A stretch of DNA of 42,293 nt from Armatimonadota bacterium (GCA_030550775.1 JAUQOS010000011.1:1-42293), one strand, 5' to 3'; shown: positions 21,757 through 29,648, counted from the stretch's first letter. Notes: generated from the sequence alone by a model not told the origin. Numbers and translations are program-made.

Positions 21757-23742
21757 TCAGAACGGCAACACCGATACCGACTTAGCGACCAGCGCCAGTG
21801 CGATGCCAAACATTCCGACCAAGCCCATGCCGCAGAAAAAGCCTGCCAGCAACACAGGCGCGTAGCGCATCCAGTTCTCTTCGCCGTAGCGTTTCTTGAA
21901 GTAGCGGTGCCCCAGCCACGCGCCCAACAACTTGGGCAAAGTAAAGTGTGGCAGCTGCCCCACGCCGCTGACTAAGCCATAGAACAGCAAAATCGGCAGC
22001 TTGAGCGTGTTGAACAACCAAAACAGCCCCAGCCCCGACACAAAACCAATAATGATGCGCGGGATGTTCAGCGCGTTCAGCACCACATCGCGAATCTGGC
22101 TCTGCGGCAGGTTGATTTGCTTCCACACCGCCTCCATCTGCGCGTAGTAGGGCCACATCTTTTGCGCAAATGGGAACAGCGGCGAGGGGATTGGGCTGGC
22201 TTTCCAGAAAAACGCCCAGAACAGAAAACTCGCGATAAAGATCACGGGCAGCATCACCAGTTCGGCTTTGAGAATACTGGTAAACTTCGTGCCCGTTAGC
22301 TCCACCTCGCGGAAGCGTTGGGCTGCCCAACCGTGATCATACAGGGGCAGAGGTGCGTACCAGATGTCCACTTTCGGATAGCGACTGCTGATAATCGCTA
22401 CCTCTTTGATGAACGGCACTGATACGCCTTGCCCTGTCAGCCCAATCATGCGCGCGGAAACATAGCTGTTGAGCGGGCTCCACAGCAAGCCGAAGCCCAC
22501 TACAATCCACAGCGGAAAGTCGGGCACGAGGATGCGACACAGCGCGATGTACGAAACCACCGACACTGCCCACACCGCCAGCGGGATCCACAGCGGCGGG
22601 TCGCCGCGCCCGGGCGGGGGCATAAGCCCGCGCACCTGCAACGAGCGATTCAACCGATACTCGCGCAGCGTGCGCACCACCATGCCCACGCCAATCGCCG
22701 CGACGGCTAACTGCAAGCCCACAATGATCGCCAACCAAAAGTCTAGGTCGGCAGCCAGTTTAGTCTGCAGCGCAGGCGAGTTGGGCTGCCAATTGGGGAT
22801 TAGCCCCGCCCGATACAAGATTGGATTACCCACCACATAGGTCAGCACCGAGCTAATCGCGGCGCCCAGCAAAATGTGGTACGGCAACACAAAGCCCACC
22901 AGCACCTCGCCCAAGTTGATAGAGATACCAACAATCGCCGAGGGCAGCGTCGCCTCCACATTCTGCGTCAGATCCAGAAACGGGATGGGGATGAGCTGCA
23001 AAGCGTTGCCAAACAGCGTGCCTGTGAACACTGGAATGCCCACATAAAACAGCCCAAAGCCCATGCCGATCACTGCGCCTGTGGAGAACACGCCCCAGCG
23101 CCACGACTCCTCACGGCTGCCCGCCTCTGCCAGCGCCAGCGCGCCCGACGCCGCCACAGGCGCCAGCGGAAACGGCAACTTCTCCACATCGGAGGTCATC
23201 CGAAACAGCAGGTAGCCCATGCTCATCCAGCTGGCGCGCCCCAAAATCTCCGTGAGCATCAGCAAAAAGAGGGGCACTGCCCACGCGCTATCAAAGAAAG
23301 TGCGCTCGCGTAGCGCGGGCGAATCGGGCGCAGGTACCGCCCAGCGCGGCACCTGGTCGGCTATCGGCGCAGCAGGCGCCGACTGCACAAAAAACTGATC
23401 CCAAATCTTCCACTGCAACGGTCCGCCCGACAACCCATATAAGCCCATCGCAGTCAGCGACGCTGCAATGTAATAAAGCATGTAAATCTCTTGGCGGCGC
23501 AGGGGCTGCAACGAGCGGCGCATTACCTCGGCAAACAGCACAATCGTGACCCATTCCGCAGCCGCGCCCAATCCAACGCCCGCCACCAGCCCCATATAGA
23601 TGCTGCCGGGCAGCATCACAAACGCCACAAACAAAAGCCCCAAGAAGGTGCGAAAAGTGAACCCCTCTTGGAACTTGTGTTCCTCAGCGGCGACTTCCTC
23701 CGCCGTTTGCCGCGCCCGTAAAAGTTCATCTTGAACCGCCAT
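21757..23742 (-). CDS. OPT-like multi-pass membrane transporter
   Basis: A 661-residue integral membrane protein with about 14-16 hydrophobic segments, matching the layout of the oligopeptide transporter (OPT/YSL) superfamily as found in environmental bacteria. After a charged cytoplasmic N-terminus come TFLGLLFVAFVMLPGSIYMGL and VTIVLFAEVMRRSLQPLRRQE. The middle has LPFPLAPVAASGALALAE, which resembles the conserved Pro-rich OPT segment, and ALQLIPIPFLDLT. The C-terminal part has a repeated LP-rich re-entrant pattern (LPHFTLPKLLGAWLGHRYF). OPT proteins import peptides or metal chelates with protons; the substrate here is unknown. A small membrane protein gene lies 85 nt upstream on the same strand and may be co-transcribed. 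No ribosome binding site is obvious at ATG 23742. Confidence 0.75.
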   Translation of the reverse strand: MAVQDELLRARQTAEEVAAEEHKFQEGFTFRTFLGLLFVAFVMLPGSIYMGLVAGVGLGAAAEWVTIVLFAEVMRRSLQPLRRQEIYMLYYIAASLTAMGLYGLSGGPLQWKIWDQFFVQSAPAAPIADQVPRWAVPAPDSPALRERTFFDSAWAVPLFLLMLTEILGRASWMSMGYLLFRMTSDVEKLPFPLAPVAASGALALAEAGSREESWRWGVFSTGAVIGMGFGLFYVGIPVFTGTLFGNALQLIPIPFLDLTQNVEATLPSAIVGISINLGEVLVGFVLPYHILLGAAISSVLTYVVGNPILYRAGLIPNWQPNSPALQTKLAADLDFWLAIIVGLQLAVAAIGVGMVVRTLREYRLNRSLQVRGLMPPPGRGDPPLWIPLAVWAVSVVSYIALCRILVPDFPLWIVVGFGLLWSPLNSYVSARMIGLTGQGVSVPFIKEVAIISSRYPKVDIWYAPLPLYDHGWAAQRFREVELTGTKFTSILKAELVMLPVIFIASFLFWAFFWKASPIPSPLFPFAQKMWPYYAQMEAVWKQINLPQSQIRDVVLNALNIPRIIIGFVSGLGLFWLFNTLKLPILLFYGLVSGVGQLPHFTLPKLLGAWLGHRYFKKRYGEENWMRYAPVLLAGFFCGMGLVGMFGIALALVAKSVSVLPF

Positions 23743-23827
23743 CGGCTACCCAACTTCTGCACAGGAGCACAAGTTCCTGCTATGAAGACCACTCGGGAGC
23801 AAACCCCTTGTGAGGAAACGCACCGTT

Positions 23828-24274
23828 TTACGCCGAAGGCGTGAAGCCGCGTGGGAAATGGCGCAGTCGCATTCCGTGCCACGCATCAAACAGCAGCAAA
23901 AACGCACCCTGCACCACAATCGCCCAACCAAAGCCGTTGAGCATACGGTTCTCAGGCACAGCCACAATCAGCCCCACCCCTACCGCGATGTACAAGGCAT
24001 CAAGCGCGACATTAATCCACAGTAGGCGCAAGAGCTGTCGTATCCAGCCCTCTATGGTGGCAGCATCGGCGTTCTGTTGTGCCTTCTTGCGCACGCCCCT
24101 CAGTGCCAACAGCGCAATCAGCGCATTCACTGCCGCCCACGCTGCCGTCATCCCCCCGAACGCGCGCACCCACTCGCGCGTGGAAAGCGTCATCGGCAGC
24201 CCGACACCCAAGCTCAGCCCCGCCCAAAACAACAGCTGATACATCATCCGCCGCTGATAGTTCAAAAAACTCAT
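23828..24274 (-). CDS. Small four-helix membrane protein, function unknown
   Basis: A 148-residue protein with about four transmembrane helices: LLFWAGLSLGVGLPM, FGGMTAAWAAVNALIALLAL, ALDALYIAVGVGLIVAV and FGWAIVVQGAFLLLFDAW. It opens MSFLNYQRRMMYQ and has a charged Lys/Arg/Gln cytoplasmic loop in the middle. The pattern resembles small uncharacterised bacterial membrane families (possibly DUF6992), but I am not certain. The start at 24274 is chosen over 24280 and the upstream GTG because a -10 box ends 7 nt before it. It precedes the OPT-like transporter on the same strand. Confidence 0.65.
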   Translation of the reverse strand: MSFLNYQRRMMYQLLFWAGLSLGVGLPMTLSTREWVRAFGGMTAAWAAVNALIALLALRGVRKKAQQNADAATIEGWIRQLLRLLWINVALDALYIAVGVGLIVAVPENRMLNGFGWAIVVQGAFLLLFDAWHGMRLRHFPRGFTPSA

Positions 24275-24281
24275 CGCCATT

Positions 24282-24289
24282 ATTTTACC
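24282..24289 (-). promoter_or_regulatory. GG-extended -10 element of the four-helix membrane protein gene
   Basis: Minus-strand GGTAAAAT ends 7 nt before ATG 24274, again a leaderless arrangement. It is 66 bp from the divergent NIF3 promoter. Confidence 0.5.
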
Positions 24290-24355
24290 TCTGCTTGGTG
24301 ATGGAGGGCGTTGTGCCGTCACGCTGCGGGAATAGCCTCCCCGATTGTGAAAATA

Positions 24356-24363
24356 GGTACAAT
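24356..24363 (+). promoter_or_regulatory. GG-extended -10 element of the NIF3-like gene, leaderless
   Basis: GGTACAAT ends 9 nt before ATG 24373. No separate promoter is seen for the response regulator that follows. Confidence 0.6.
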
Positions 24364-24372
24364 TACCGCGCT

Positions 24373-25464
24373 ATGGCAATCACTGTGCGCGAGGTGCTAC
24401 GCTACCTACACGAAATCGCCCCAACTGATTGGGCGTTTCCGAATGACCCTGTGGGGCTGCAAATCGGCGACCCGTCGCAGCGTGTGGAACGCATCTTGGT
24501 GGCGTTAGATCCCGACCCGCGCACCGTGACGAACGCGCGCTATCGCGACTGCCAACTGCTCATCACGCACCACCCGCTGATTTTCCGCCCAATCAGCCAT
24601 GTGCGCTTCGACGACCCCGTGGGGATGGCTGTGCAAGCACTGTGCGAAGCGAAAATCGCGCTGATTGCGGTGCACACCAACTGGGATGTTGCGCCCGGTG
24701 GCATCAACGACACCTTAGCGGAGCTGGTGGGGCTGCAGGAGATCCGCCCCTTTGGCAAGGGACCCTCGCGCCAACACTACAAACTCGTGGTGTTTACGCC
24801 TACCGAGCACACCGACGCGGTGATTGATGCGATGGCGGATGCGGGTGCGGGTATCATCGGGCTATACCGCCGATGCGCGTTCTACGCGTCCGGCACAGGC
24901 ACCTACGAGCCAATGGAAGGTGCGAACCCCTATCAGGGGCAGGTAGGCAAGCGCGAGCATGCCAAGGAACAGCGGATTGAGATGCTTGTACCCAGCGAGC
25001 GGCTGGAAGCGGTGATTCAAGCGATGCTGCGCGTCCACCCGTATGAGGAAGTTGCCTACGATATCTATCCGCTGCAGGTGCGCGGGGAACATATGCTGGG
25101 GCGCGTGGGCGCACTGCCCAAGCCGATGCTCGCCAGTGAGCTGCGCGAATACCTTGCGGAACGGCTGGGCAACCCCTATGTGCGCGTGTATGGCAAGCCG
25201 AACAAGCTCGTGCGCGTGTTGGCGGTGGTGGGCGGCGCCGGTAGCGAATACCTTGCGGATGCGCAACGCGCTCTTGCCGATGCACTGCTCACAGGCGAGG
25301 TGCGCCACCACCACACTTGGGAAGCGTGGACGCGCGATGTGGTGCTGTTTGAGGGCGGACACGCCGAAACCGAAACGCCGGGCGTCATTCGCTTAGCCGA
25401 GCGCCTCCGAACACTGCTGGCGCCCCACAATGTTGAAGTGTTCGCACAAGGAGGGGATTCCTGA
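24373..25464 (+). CDS. NIF3-like dinuclear metal-centre protein (GTP cyclohydrolase 1 type 2/NIF3 family)
   Basis: A 363-residue NIF3 family protein with the long form of the family: two NIF3 halves with a CutA1-like insert in the middle (YKLVVFTPTEHTDAVIDAM to HPYEEVAYDIYPL). Metal-binding residues of the dinuclear site are in CQLLITHHPLIF (paired His), AVHTNWDVAPGGIND (Asp) and, in the C-terminal half, HHHTWEAW and EGGHAETE (His and Glu). Members form hexamers and are universal, yet their cellular role is not settled. The start at ATG 24373 follows a leaderless promoter. Its stop codon TGA shares a base with the ATG of the ANTAR response regulator, implying coupled translation. Confidence 0.92.
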   Translation: MAITVREVLRYLHEIAPTDWAFPNDPVGLQIGDPSQRVERILVALDPDPRTVTNARYRDCQLLITHHPLIFRPISHVRFDDPVGMAVQALCEAKIALIAVHTNWDVAPGGINDTLAELVGLQEIRPFGKGPSRQHYKLVVFTPTEHTDAVIDAMADAGAGIIGLYRRCAFYASGTGTYEPMEGANPYQGQVGKREHAKEQRIEMLVPSERLEAVIQAMLRVHPYEEVAYDIYPLQVRGEHMLGRVGALPKPMLASELREYLAERLGNPYVRVYGKPNKLVRVLAVVGGAGSEYLADAQRALADALLTGEVRHHHTWEAWTRDVVLFEGGHAETETPGVIRLAERLRTLLAPHNVEVFAQGGDS

Positions 25465-26051
25465 TGGCATATCGCGTGTTGATTGTCGACGACGAGCCTG
25501 TGATACGGCTGGATTTGCGCACGATGCTGGAGGCAATGGGACATACCGTTGTAGGCGAAGCAGACAACGGCGCCGATGCCCTGCGCTTGGCGCGGGCGCT
25601 GCAACCTGACCTTGTGATTGCCGATATCATGATGCCCGAGATGGACGGGATTGAACTGGCACGCCGATTAGCTCGCGAGCGTATTGCCCCCGTGCTGATT
25701 CTGACCGCCTACAGCGAGCCAGAGATGATTCTGGGGGCAGACAGCGCGGGCGTGCTGGGCTACTTAGTCAAACCGTTTCGAGAGGCAGATCTCGCGCCTG
25801 CAATTCAGATTGCCATCAGCCGCTACCGCGAACTGCGCGCGTTGGAAGCGCAAACGCTCAACCTCGCGCAGGAGATTCAGGCGCGGCGGCGCATCGGGCG
25901 TGCCAAGCGCGTGCTGATGCAGCAGCTGGGGCTGTCCGAAGAGGAAGCCTTCCGCCGCCTCCAACAAACTGCTGAACAGACGGGCAAAACGCTTGCCGAG
26001 GTCGCCGACGCGGTGCTGCTGGCATATCAGGTGCAGCCCGAACCAGAGTGA
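25464..26051 (+). CDS. Response regulator with ANTAR RNA-binding output domain
   Basis: A 195-residue two-domain protein. The receiver domain (about 1-120) has the acidic pocket VDDEP, the phosphoacceptor Asp54 in VIADIMMPEMDG, the Thr/Ala switch LILTAYSEPE and the Lys in GYLVKPFRE. A coiled-coil linker leads to an ANTAR domain (about 130-190) with AKRVLMQQLGLSEEEAFRRLQQ, the classic Ala-Lys...Met...Glu-Ala pattern. ANTAR regulators bind paired hairpins in nascent RNA and prevent termination. The gene overlaps the NIF3 gene by 1 nt and has its own AAGGAGGGG sequence. No partner histidine kinase is adjacent. Its stop is 2 nt from the end of the convergent rrf2 gene. Confidence 0.93.
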   Translation: MAYRVLIVDDEPVIRLDLRTMLEAMGHTVVGEADNGADALRLARALQPDLVIADIMMPEMDGIELARRLARERIAPVLILTAYSEPEMILGADSAGVLGYLVKPFREADLAPAIQIAISRYRELRALEAQTLNLAQEIQARRRIGRAKRVLMQQLGLSEEEAFRRLQQTAEQTGKTLAEVADAVLLAYQVQPEPE

Positions 26052-26053
26052 AC

Positions 26054-26482
26054 TTACATAAAGGGCGCTTTGCGAGCAATTTGATCTAAAGTCAGCTCGC
26101 GCATGGCTTGCTCGGCGTAGTCGCGCAAACTGATCCAGAAAAAGTGGGCCGCACACGGACTCACAGCAGAGCAAATCCGTTTGCGATCAAGCAGGCAGTA
26201 CGGCTTCTCGATTAGCCCCTCCACTGCCGAGACGATATCATAAAAGCTAATCTCCTCAGGCGCACGGCATAGCATGAAACCACGCTTCGCCCCTCGAAAC
26301 GACCGCACAATGCCCGCCTTGGCTAAATCCTCGAAAATGTTGTACAAGAAGTGTTGCGAGATGCCTGTCTCCTCCGCCAGCTCCTTGACGGTGACGATTG
26401 CCCCCTCGCCCCGTTGGGCTAGACGCACCAGGGCTGCGATAGCATACTCCGAACGCGCTCCCAAATCCAGCAACTTTGTCAT
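26054..26482 (-). CDS. Rrf2 family transcriptional regulator with Fe-S type cysteines
   Basis: A 142-residue Rrf2 protein. The winged helix contains the family motif VTVKELAEETGISQHFLYNIFEDLAKAGIV followed by the wing SFRGAKRGFMLCRAPEEIS. Three cysteines at about residues 96, 104 and 110 (YCLLDRKRICSAVSPCAAHF) occupy the place where IscR, NsrR and RsrR bind an Fe-S cluster, so sensing of iron-sulfur status, nitric oxide or redox state is likely. The spacing C-x7-C-x5-C is not identical to IscR. It is the last gene on the strand after the oxidase/SCO operon, 53 nt from the SCO stop, with its own promoter. This makes it a candidate regulator of the terminal oxidase. Confidence 0.92.
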   Translation of the reverse strand: MTKLLDLGARSEYAIAALVRLAQRGEGAIVTVKELAEETGISQHFLYNIFEDLAKAGIVRSFRGAKRGFMLCRAPEEISFYDIVSAVEGLIEKPYCLLDRKRICSAVSPCAAHFFWISLRDYAEQAMRELTLDQIARKAPFM

Positions 26483-26509
26483 ACGTGCATGCCCCTCACA
26501 ACGCAGATT

Positions 26510-26538
26510 ATTATAACCCGTGCAGACAACCCTGTCTA
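26510..26538 (-). promoter_or_regulatory. Sigma-70 promoter of rrf2 with overlapping half-site pair
   Basis: On the minus strand, -35 TAGACA (26538-26533) is 17 nt from a consensus -10 TATAAT (26515-26510). The -35 overlaps the SCO stop codon. TAGAC and GTCTG around AGGGTT (26538-26523) form a pair of inverted half-sites resembling the palindrome at the oxidase promoter. A GAGGGG ribosome binding site precedes ATG 26482. Confidence 0.6.
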
Positions 26539-27231
26539 GTGCTTAGGTCGTCTGCCCAGAAACATCCACGCGCCCGAGACAATCACACCCAGCGCACCAA
26601 TTGGAAACAGCCACTCGCTAAATATGCCCAATCGCTCCCAGAAGGTCCACTCTCCACGCGCCCTGCGCAATCCTCGCTCCAACTGCTCTGGCGTGAACTC
26701 TAAACCGAACTCGTAATGGCGGATGGCACCATCTTTGTCCAGAAACACCAGCAAGTTGGGATGGTCTTTCACCTGCTCGGAAACATAGGTAAAGCGGAAG
26801 TCAATTCCATCAAGCAGGGCGAACAACTCGTTGTCGTCGGGCACGAAGGCGACGCGCCAATTCGAGCGGAACAGCTGGTGCGTGCGTTGGAACTCTGCCA
26901 TCTCCGCGCGCCCCTCTTTCGGATCAAAGCTGAAAGTAAGCACCGTGTAACTATCGCTGGGCACGTTCAGCTGCTCCAGGGCTTTTTTGAGGCTGCGGCT
27001 AATTACGATGCACGCGCTGGGGCACCGCGCATAGATAGGGCTGAGAATGAGAGGTTTACCTTTGAGATCATGCAGATGGAAGCTGCGCCCTTGCGTATCT
27101 ACCAAACGCACATTGGGCGGCACGGTGCCCAACACCTTCGGCACATTGGGGGGGACGCCCTGCCCGAAGGCAGAGCATCCCAGCGCGAATGACAGGAGGT
27201 ATCCAGCAAGGCCAGCAAGTCGTCGCATCAT
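26536..27231 (-). CDS. SCO1/SenC family copper chaperone, membrane anchored
   Basis: A 231-residue thioredoxin-fold protein that delivers copper to the CuA centre of subunit II. The copper ligands are both cysteines of ARCPSACIV (about residues 70 and 74, CxxxC) and the His of VKDHPNLLVF (about residue 157). An N-terminal signal sequence is followed by LGCSAF, which could act as a lipobox. A C-terminal transmembrane helix (WLFPIGALGVIVSGAWMFLG) gives a second anchor. The ATG overlaps the stop of the oxidase subunit I gene by 4 nt (ATGA), tying expression to the oxidase. The function is well supported by motif and context. Confidence 0.93.
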   Translation of the reverse strand: MMRRLAGLAGYLLSFALGCSAFGQGVPPNVPKVLGTVPPNVRLVDTQGRSFHLHDLKGKPLILSPIYARCPSACIVISRSLKKALEQLNVPSDSYTVLTFSFDPKEGRAEMAEFQRTHQLFRSNWRVAFVPDDNELFALLDGIDFRFTYVSEQVKDHPNLLVFLDKDGAIRHYEFGLEFTPEQLERGLRRARGEWTFWERLGIFSEWLFPIGALGVIVSGAWMFLGRRPKH

Positions 27232-28961
27232 TCGGGCAACCTCGTTTGCTGACCTGGTACTTGCATCGGCACCAAGTTATTGCCGATGCTCTGGTAGCCC
27301 GACGCGTTCGCCAACGAGCCTCGAGTTACCGACTCGTACAGCGGATAAGTGTACGAAATCGCAATCAGCAGCAGCGTTGCCGTCACCCACGGACGCAGGT
27401 TGATGACCAGCGGAATCGGCTCCTCGTGGATGGCTTCGGCAATCGGGAAGTCCAGCTCGGGCTGGCGCACGGGCTTGGCAAACAGTGTGCCGAAGAACGA
27501 CACCATGTATGCCACGAAGCCCAGCACAGCGATGGAGCCACCCAACGCGCCCACATGCGACCAGAACAGCCAGTCGGGGCGGTAAAGCAGCTCATTCGTC
27601 GGGTCAAGGTAGCTGATGCCGAGGTTGCTGCGGCGCGGCGCCCCCTGCAAACCCGTAATCGAGAGCGCAATCTCAAAAATCACGAAGCCAAGCATCCATA
27701 AGTACGGTGCAGCCATCGCCAGCGACTTCGCCTTGATGTCCACACCGCGCAGCTTCGACAGCATGTACAACGTCATGCCCAAGAAGCTCAGCGTCACCAA
27801 GCCGCCGACGGTGGTGTGGAAGTGCCCCACAATCCACGCGGTGTTATGCACAATCAGGTTCAGGTTGTACGAGGCGTTCACGATGCCCGTGATGCCACCA
27901 AACAGGAACAGGATAAGCCCTGCCACAAAGTAGGGCACCAGCCACTTGTCGCCCTCTTTGTTCCAGTAGGGTAGTTTCGCCATCCAGCCAAATAGCCCCT
28001 GACCGCCGTTCATGCGCCCACCATGCTCCAGCGAAGCTGCCACCGTAAAGGCAGTGATGAAGCTCGGCAACGCCACCATAAAGGTTAGGAACGCTTGCCA
28101 CAGCTTCCAGCCGCTGCTCAAGCCGCCCTCAGTGTATTGGTGGTGCAAGCCCACAGGTATCGAGAGCAGCAGGAACAGCAGGAACGCAAAGCGCGCTGCC
28201 GTGTCCGAGTAGAGCTTGCCGCCCACCAGTTTCGGCAGCATCACATAGAGCATAATATACGAGGGCAGCAGCCAGAAGTAAACCAATGCGTGCCCGAAGA
28301 ACCAGAATAGGGTGCGCGAGAGCAATACATTGGTCTCCTTCATTAGCCCCAGCGACATCGGAATCATCTGGAACACGACGGTCGCCGCCAAAGGCAAGAA
28401 GATAAGGAACCACAGCGTGAAATTAATCAGGTTGCCCAGCACTGCCAACGGCAGCTTGGCGTTGGGGTTTTCGCGGCGCCATGCGACCGTGTTCGGCAAC
28501 CAGTCGAAGAAGAACGGCACCAGCGAGCCAACTAGCAGCAGTGCCGCGCCCACATAGAAGGTCCAGTGCGCTACCATCGGCAGGTAGAAGGTGTAAAGCA
28601 CCGTGGCGCGCCCTGTGAGCATCGCCCACGCTGCCATCAGCGTGCCGCCTACCATCAAAATCCACGAAATCCACTGCACCCCTTCTTTGAGGGGACGCCG
28701 CAGCTGGTGCAACATAATCGCGTTACCAAACGCCACCGCAAAGAAGGTGGTGAACACAATCGCGTTGATGGTGCCATGCAAGGTTAGCCCCTGATAGTAG
28801 TTGATGCCGAAGATGTCGGGTGTGCGCAGAATACCTGCGCGCGCCAACACTTGATACAGCCCAAGCAACACGCCAAGAATCAGCAAGATAAACGGAATAA
28901 TCAGCTCACTCAAGATAATAAACCGCGTCGCACCTCTCACTTGAATCGCCTGTGCTTGCAT
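27228..28961 (-). CDS. cbaA: ba3-type cytochrome c oxidase subunit I
   Basis: A 577-residue heme-copper oxidase core subunit of the B (ba3) type that reduces oxygen to water and pumps protons. The low-spin heme ligands are His62 (LTLHGTINAI) and His382, the high-spin heme ligand His380 (IVGHFHTT). CuB is held by His224 with the covalently linked Tyr228 (GHALVYFWLLPSY) and His273-His274 (GLHHQYTEGG). The sequence between matches Thermus ba3 closely, including ARFAFLLFLLLSIPVG and FTVAASLE. The start is ATG 28961, 13 nt after the subunit II stop; the TTG at 28985 would lie inside it. Operon order is IIa, II, I, SCO. Confidence 0.93.
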   Translation of the reverse strand: MQAQAIQVRGATRFIILSELIIPFILLILGVLLGLYQVLARAGILRTPDIFGINYYQGLTLHGTINAIVFTTFFAVAFGNAIMLHQLRRPLKEGVQWISWILMVGGTLMAAWAMLTGRATVLYTFYLPMVAHWTFYVGAALLLVGSLVPFFFDWLPNTVAWRRENPNAKLPLAVLGNLINFTLWFLIFLPLAATVVFQMIPMSLGLMKETNVLLSRTLFWFFGHALVYFWLLPSYIMLYVMLPKLVGGKLYSDTAARFAFLLFLLLSIPVGLHHQYTEGGLSSGWKLWQAFLTFMVALPSFITAFTVAASLEHGGRMNGGQGLFGWMAKLPYWNKEGDKWLVPYFVAGLILFLFGGITGIVNASYNLNLIVHNTAWIVGHFHTTVGGLVTLSFLGMTLYMLSKLRGVDIKAKSLAMAAPYLWMLGFVIFEIALSITGLQGAPRRSNLGISYLDPTNELLYRPDWLFWSHVGALGGSIAVLGFVAYMVSFFGTLFAKPVRQPELDFPIAEAIHEEPIPLVINLRPWVTATLLLIAISYTYPLYESVTRGSLANASGYQSIGNNLVPMQVPGQQTRLPE

Positions 28962-28974
28962 AGTGGTCGCCCCC

Positions 28975-29421
28975 TTACTCCACAATCACTTTGCCCGCCA
29001 TGTTTTGGTGCCCCAGACCGCAATACTCGTGGCACACAATCTGATACTCGCCGGGTCGGTCGAACTTATAGCGGGCGTAGGTCACAGCACCGGGAACAGC
29101 CATCAGGTTCACCACAGTCTTGTCGATGTGGTAACCGTGCATTACATCGCGGCTAGTCACATAAAAGTCCACTACAGCACCGCGGGGAATCCGTAGCTCG
29201 TTGATGGTGCCCATGTTGAAGCCCCACATATACGCCACCACATCCACTTGGTAGCGGTTGGGACCAACTTGAACGATGCGTCCTTGATCAAACAGGCGGG
29301 CGTTCGGCAAGCAGGTAGGCAGATCGGTTTGAAGCCCTTTCGCTGCATAGACGATTAGCCCGAAAAACATTATCAGCAGCGAGAGCGCCAGCGCAATTGC
29401 GCGCTTCTCAAATCGATCCAT
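28975..29421 (-). CDS. cbaB: ba3-type cytochrome c oxidase subunit II (CuA)
   Basis: A 148-residue subunit II with one N-terminal membrane helix (LALSLLIMFFGLIVYAA) and a periplasmic cupredoxin domain that receives electrons from cytochrome c. The binuclear CuA ligands are His95 (VMHGYH), Cys130, Glu132, Cys134, His138 and Met141 (VCHEYCGLGHQNM). One helix instead of two is characteristic of the ba3 type, where the missing helix is supplied by subunit IIa, encoded just upstream. Its AGGTGA ribosome binding site overlaps the stop codon of subunit IIa. Confidence 0.95.
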   Translation of the reverse strand: MDRFEKRAIALALSLLIMFFGLIVYAAKGLQTDLPTCLPNARLFDQGRIVQVGPNRYQVDVVAYMWGFNMGTINELRIPRGAVVDFYVTSRDVMHGYHIDKTVVNLMAVPGAVTYARYKFDRPGEYQIVCHEYCGLGHQNMAGKVIVE

Positions 29422-29425
29422 AACA

Positions 29426-29545
29426 TCACCTCCACTGGATAAGTACGCCGTAGACCAGCAACCACACTACGGCATAGAACGCAATCATCGCCCCGAAAAA
29501 CGCGATGGCACCAATCGGCACAAACTGCTCGCGCGTCTCCTGCAT
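29426..29545 (-). CDS. cbaD: ba3-type oxidase subunit IIa (single-helix peptide)
   Basis: A 39-residue frame beginning MQETREQFVPIGAIAF and ending LLVYGVLIQWR. It is almost entirely one transmembrane helix (IGAIAFFGAMIAFYAVVWLL), flanked by an acidic N-terminus and a basic C-terminus. A strong GGAGG ribosome binding site precedes the ATG, and the stop lies 4 nt before subunit II. Subunit IIa of Thermus ba3 oxidase is a 34-residue single-helix peptide in the same gene position, so the assignment follows from size, topology and order rather than sequence identity. It is the first gene of the respiratory operon. Confidence 0.8.
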   Translation of the reverse strand: MQETREQFVPIGAIAFFGAMIAFYAVVWLLVYGVLIQWR

Positions 29546-29586
29546 CGTTTCGCCTCCTTCCTAGCGCCGCTCCACGCTAGTTAGGT

Positions 29587-29609
29587 CATTAGACCAGAAT
29601 AGTCTAATG
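29587..29609 (-). promoter_or_regulatory. Palindromic operator candidate of the oxidase operon
   Basis: CATTAGAC and GTCTAATG form perfect 8-bp arms around 7 nt. The site lies just downstream of the expected transcription start (about 29612). A second palindrome, GGTATA/TATACC at 29610-29626, overlaps the -10 box. Either could bind a repressor; the nearby Rrf2 protein is the obvious candidate. Confidence 0.5.
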
Positions 29610-29618
29610 GGTATAGGT

Positions 29619-29648
29619 AGTATACCACAGTCGTGGAGGGTTTGTCAA
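29619..29648 (-). promoter_or_regulatory. Near-consensus sigma-70 promoter of the oxidase operon
   Basis: On the minus strand, a perfect -35 TTGACA (29648-29643) and -10 TATACT (29624-29619) are 18 nt apart, and GG precedes the -10. It is the strongest full promoter in the window. The leader is about 65 nt. Confidence 0.75.
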
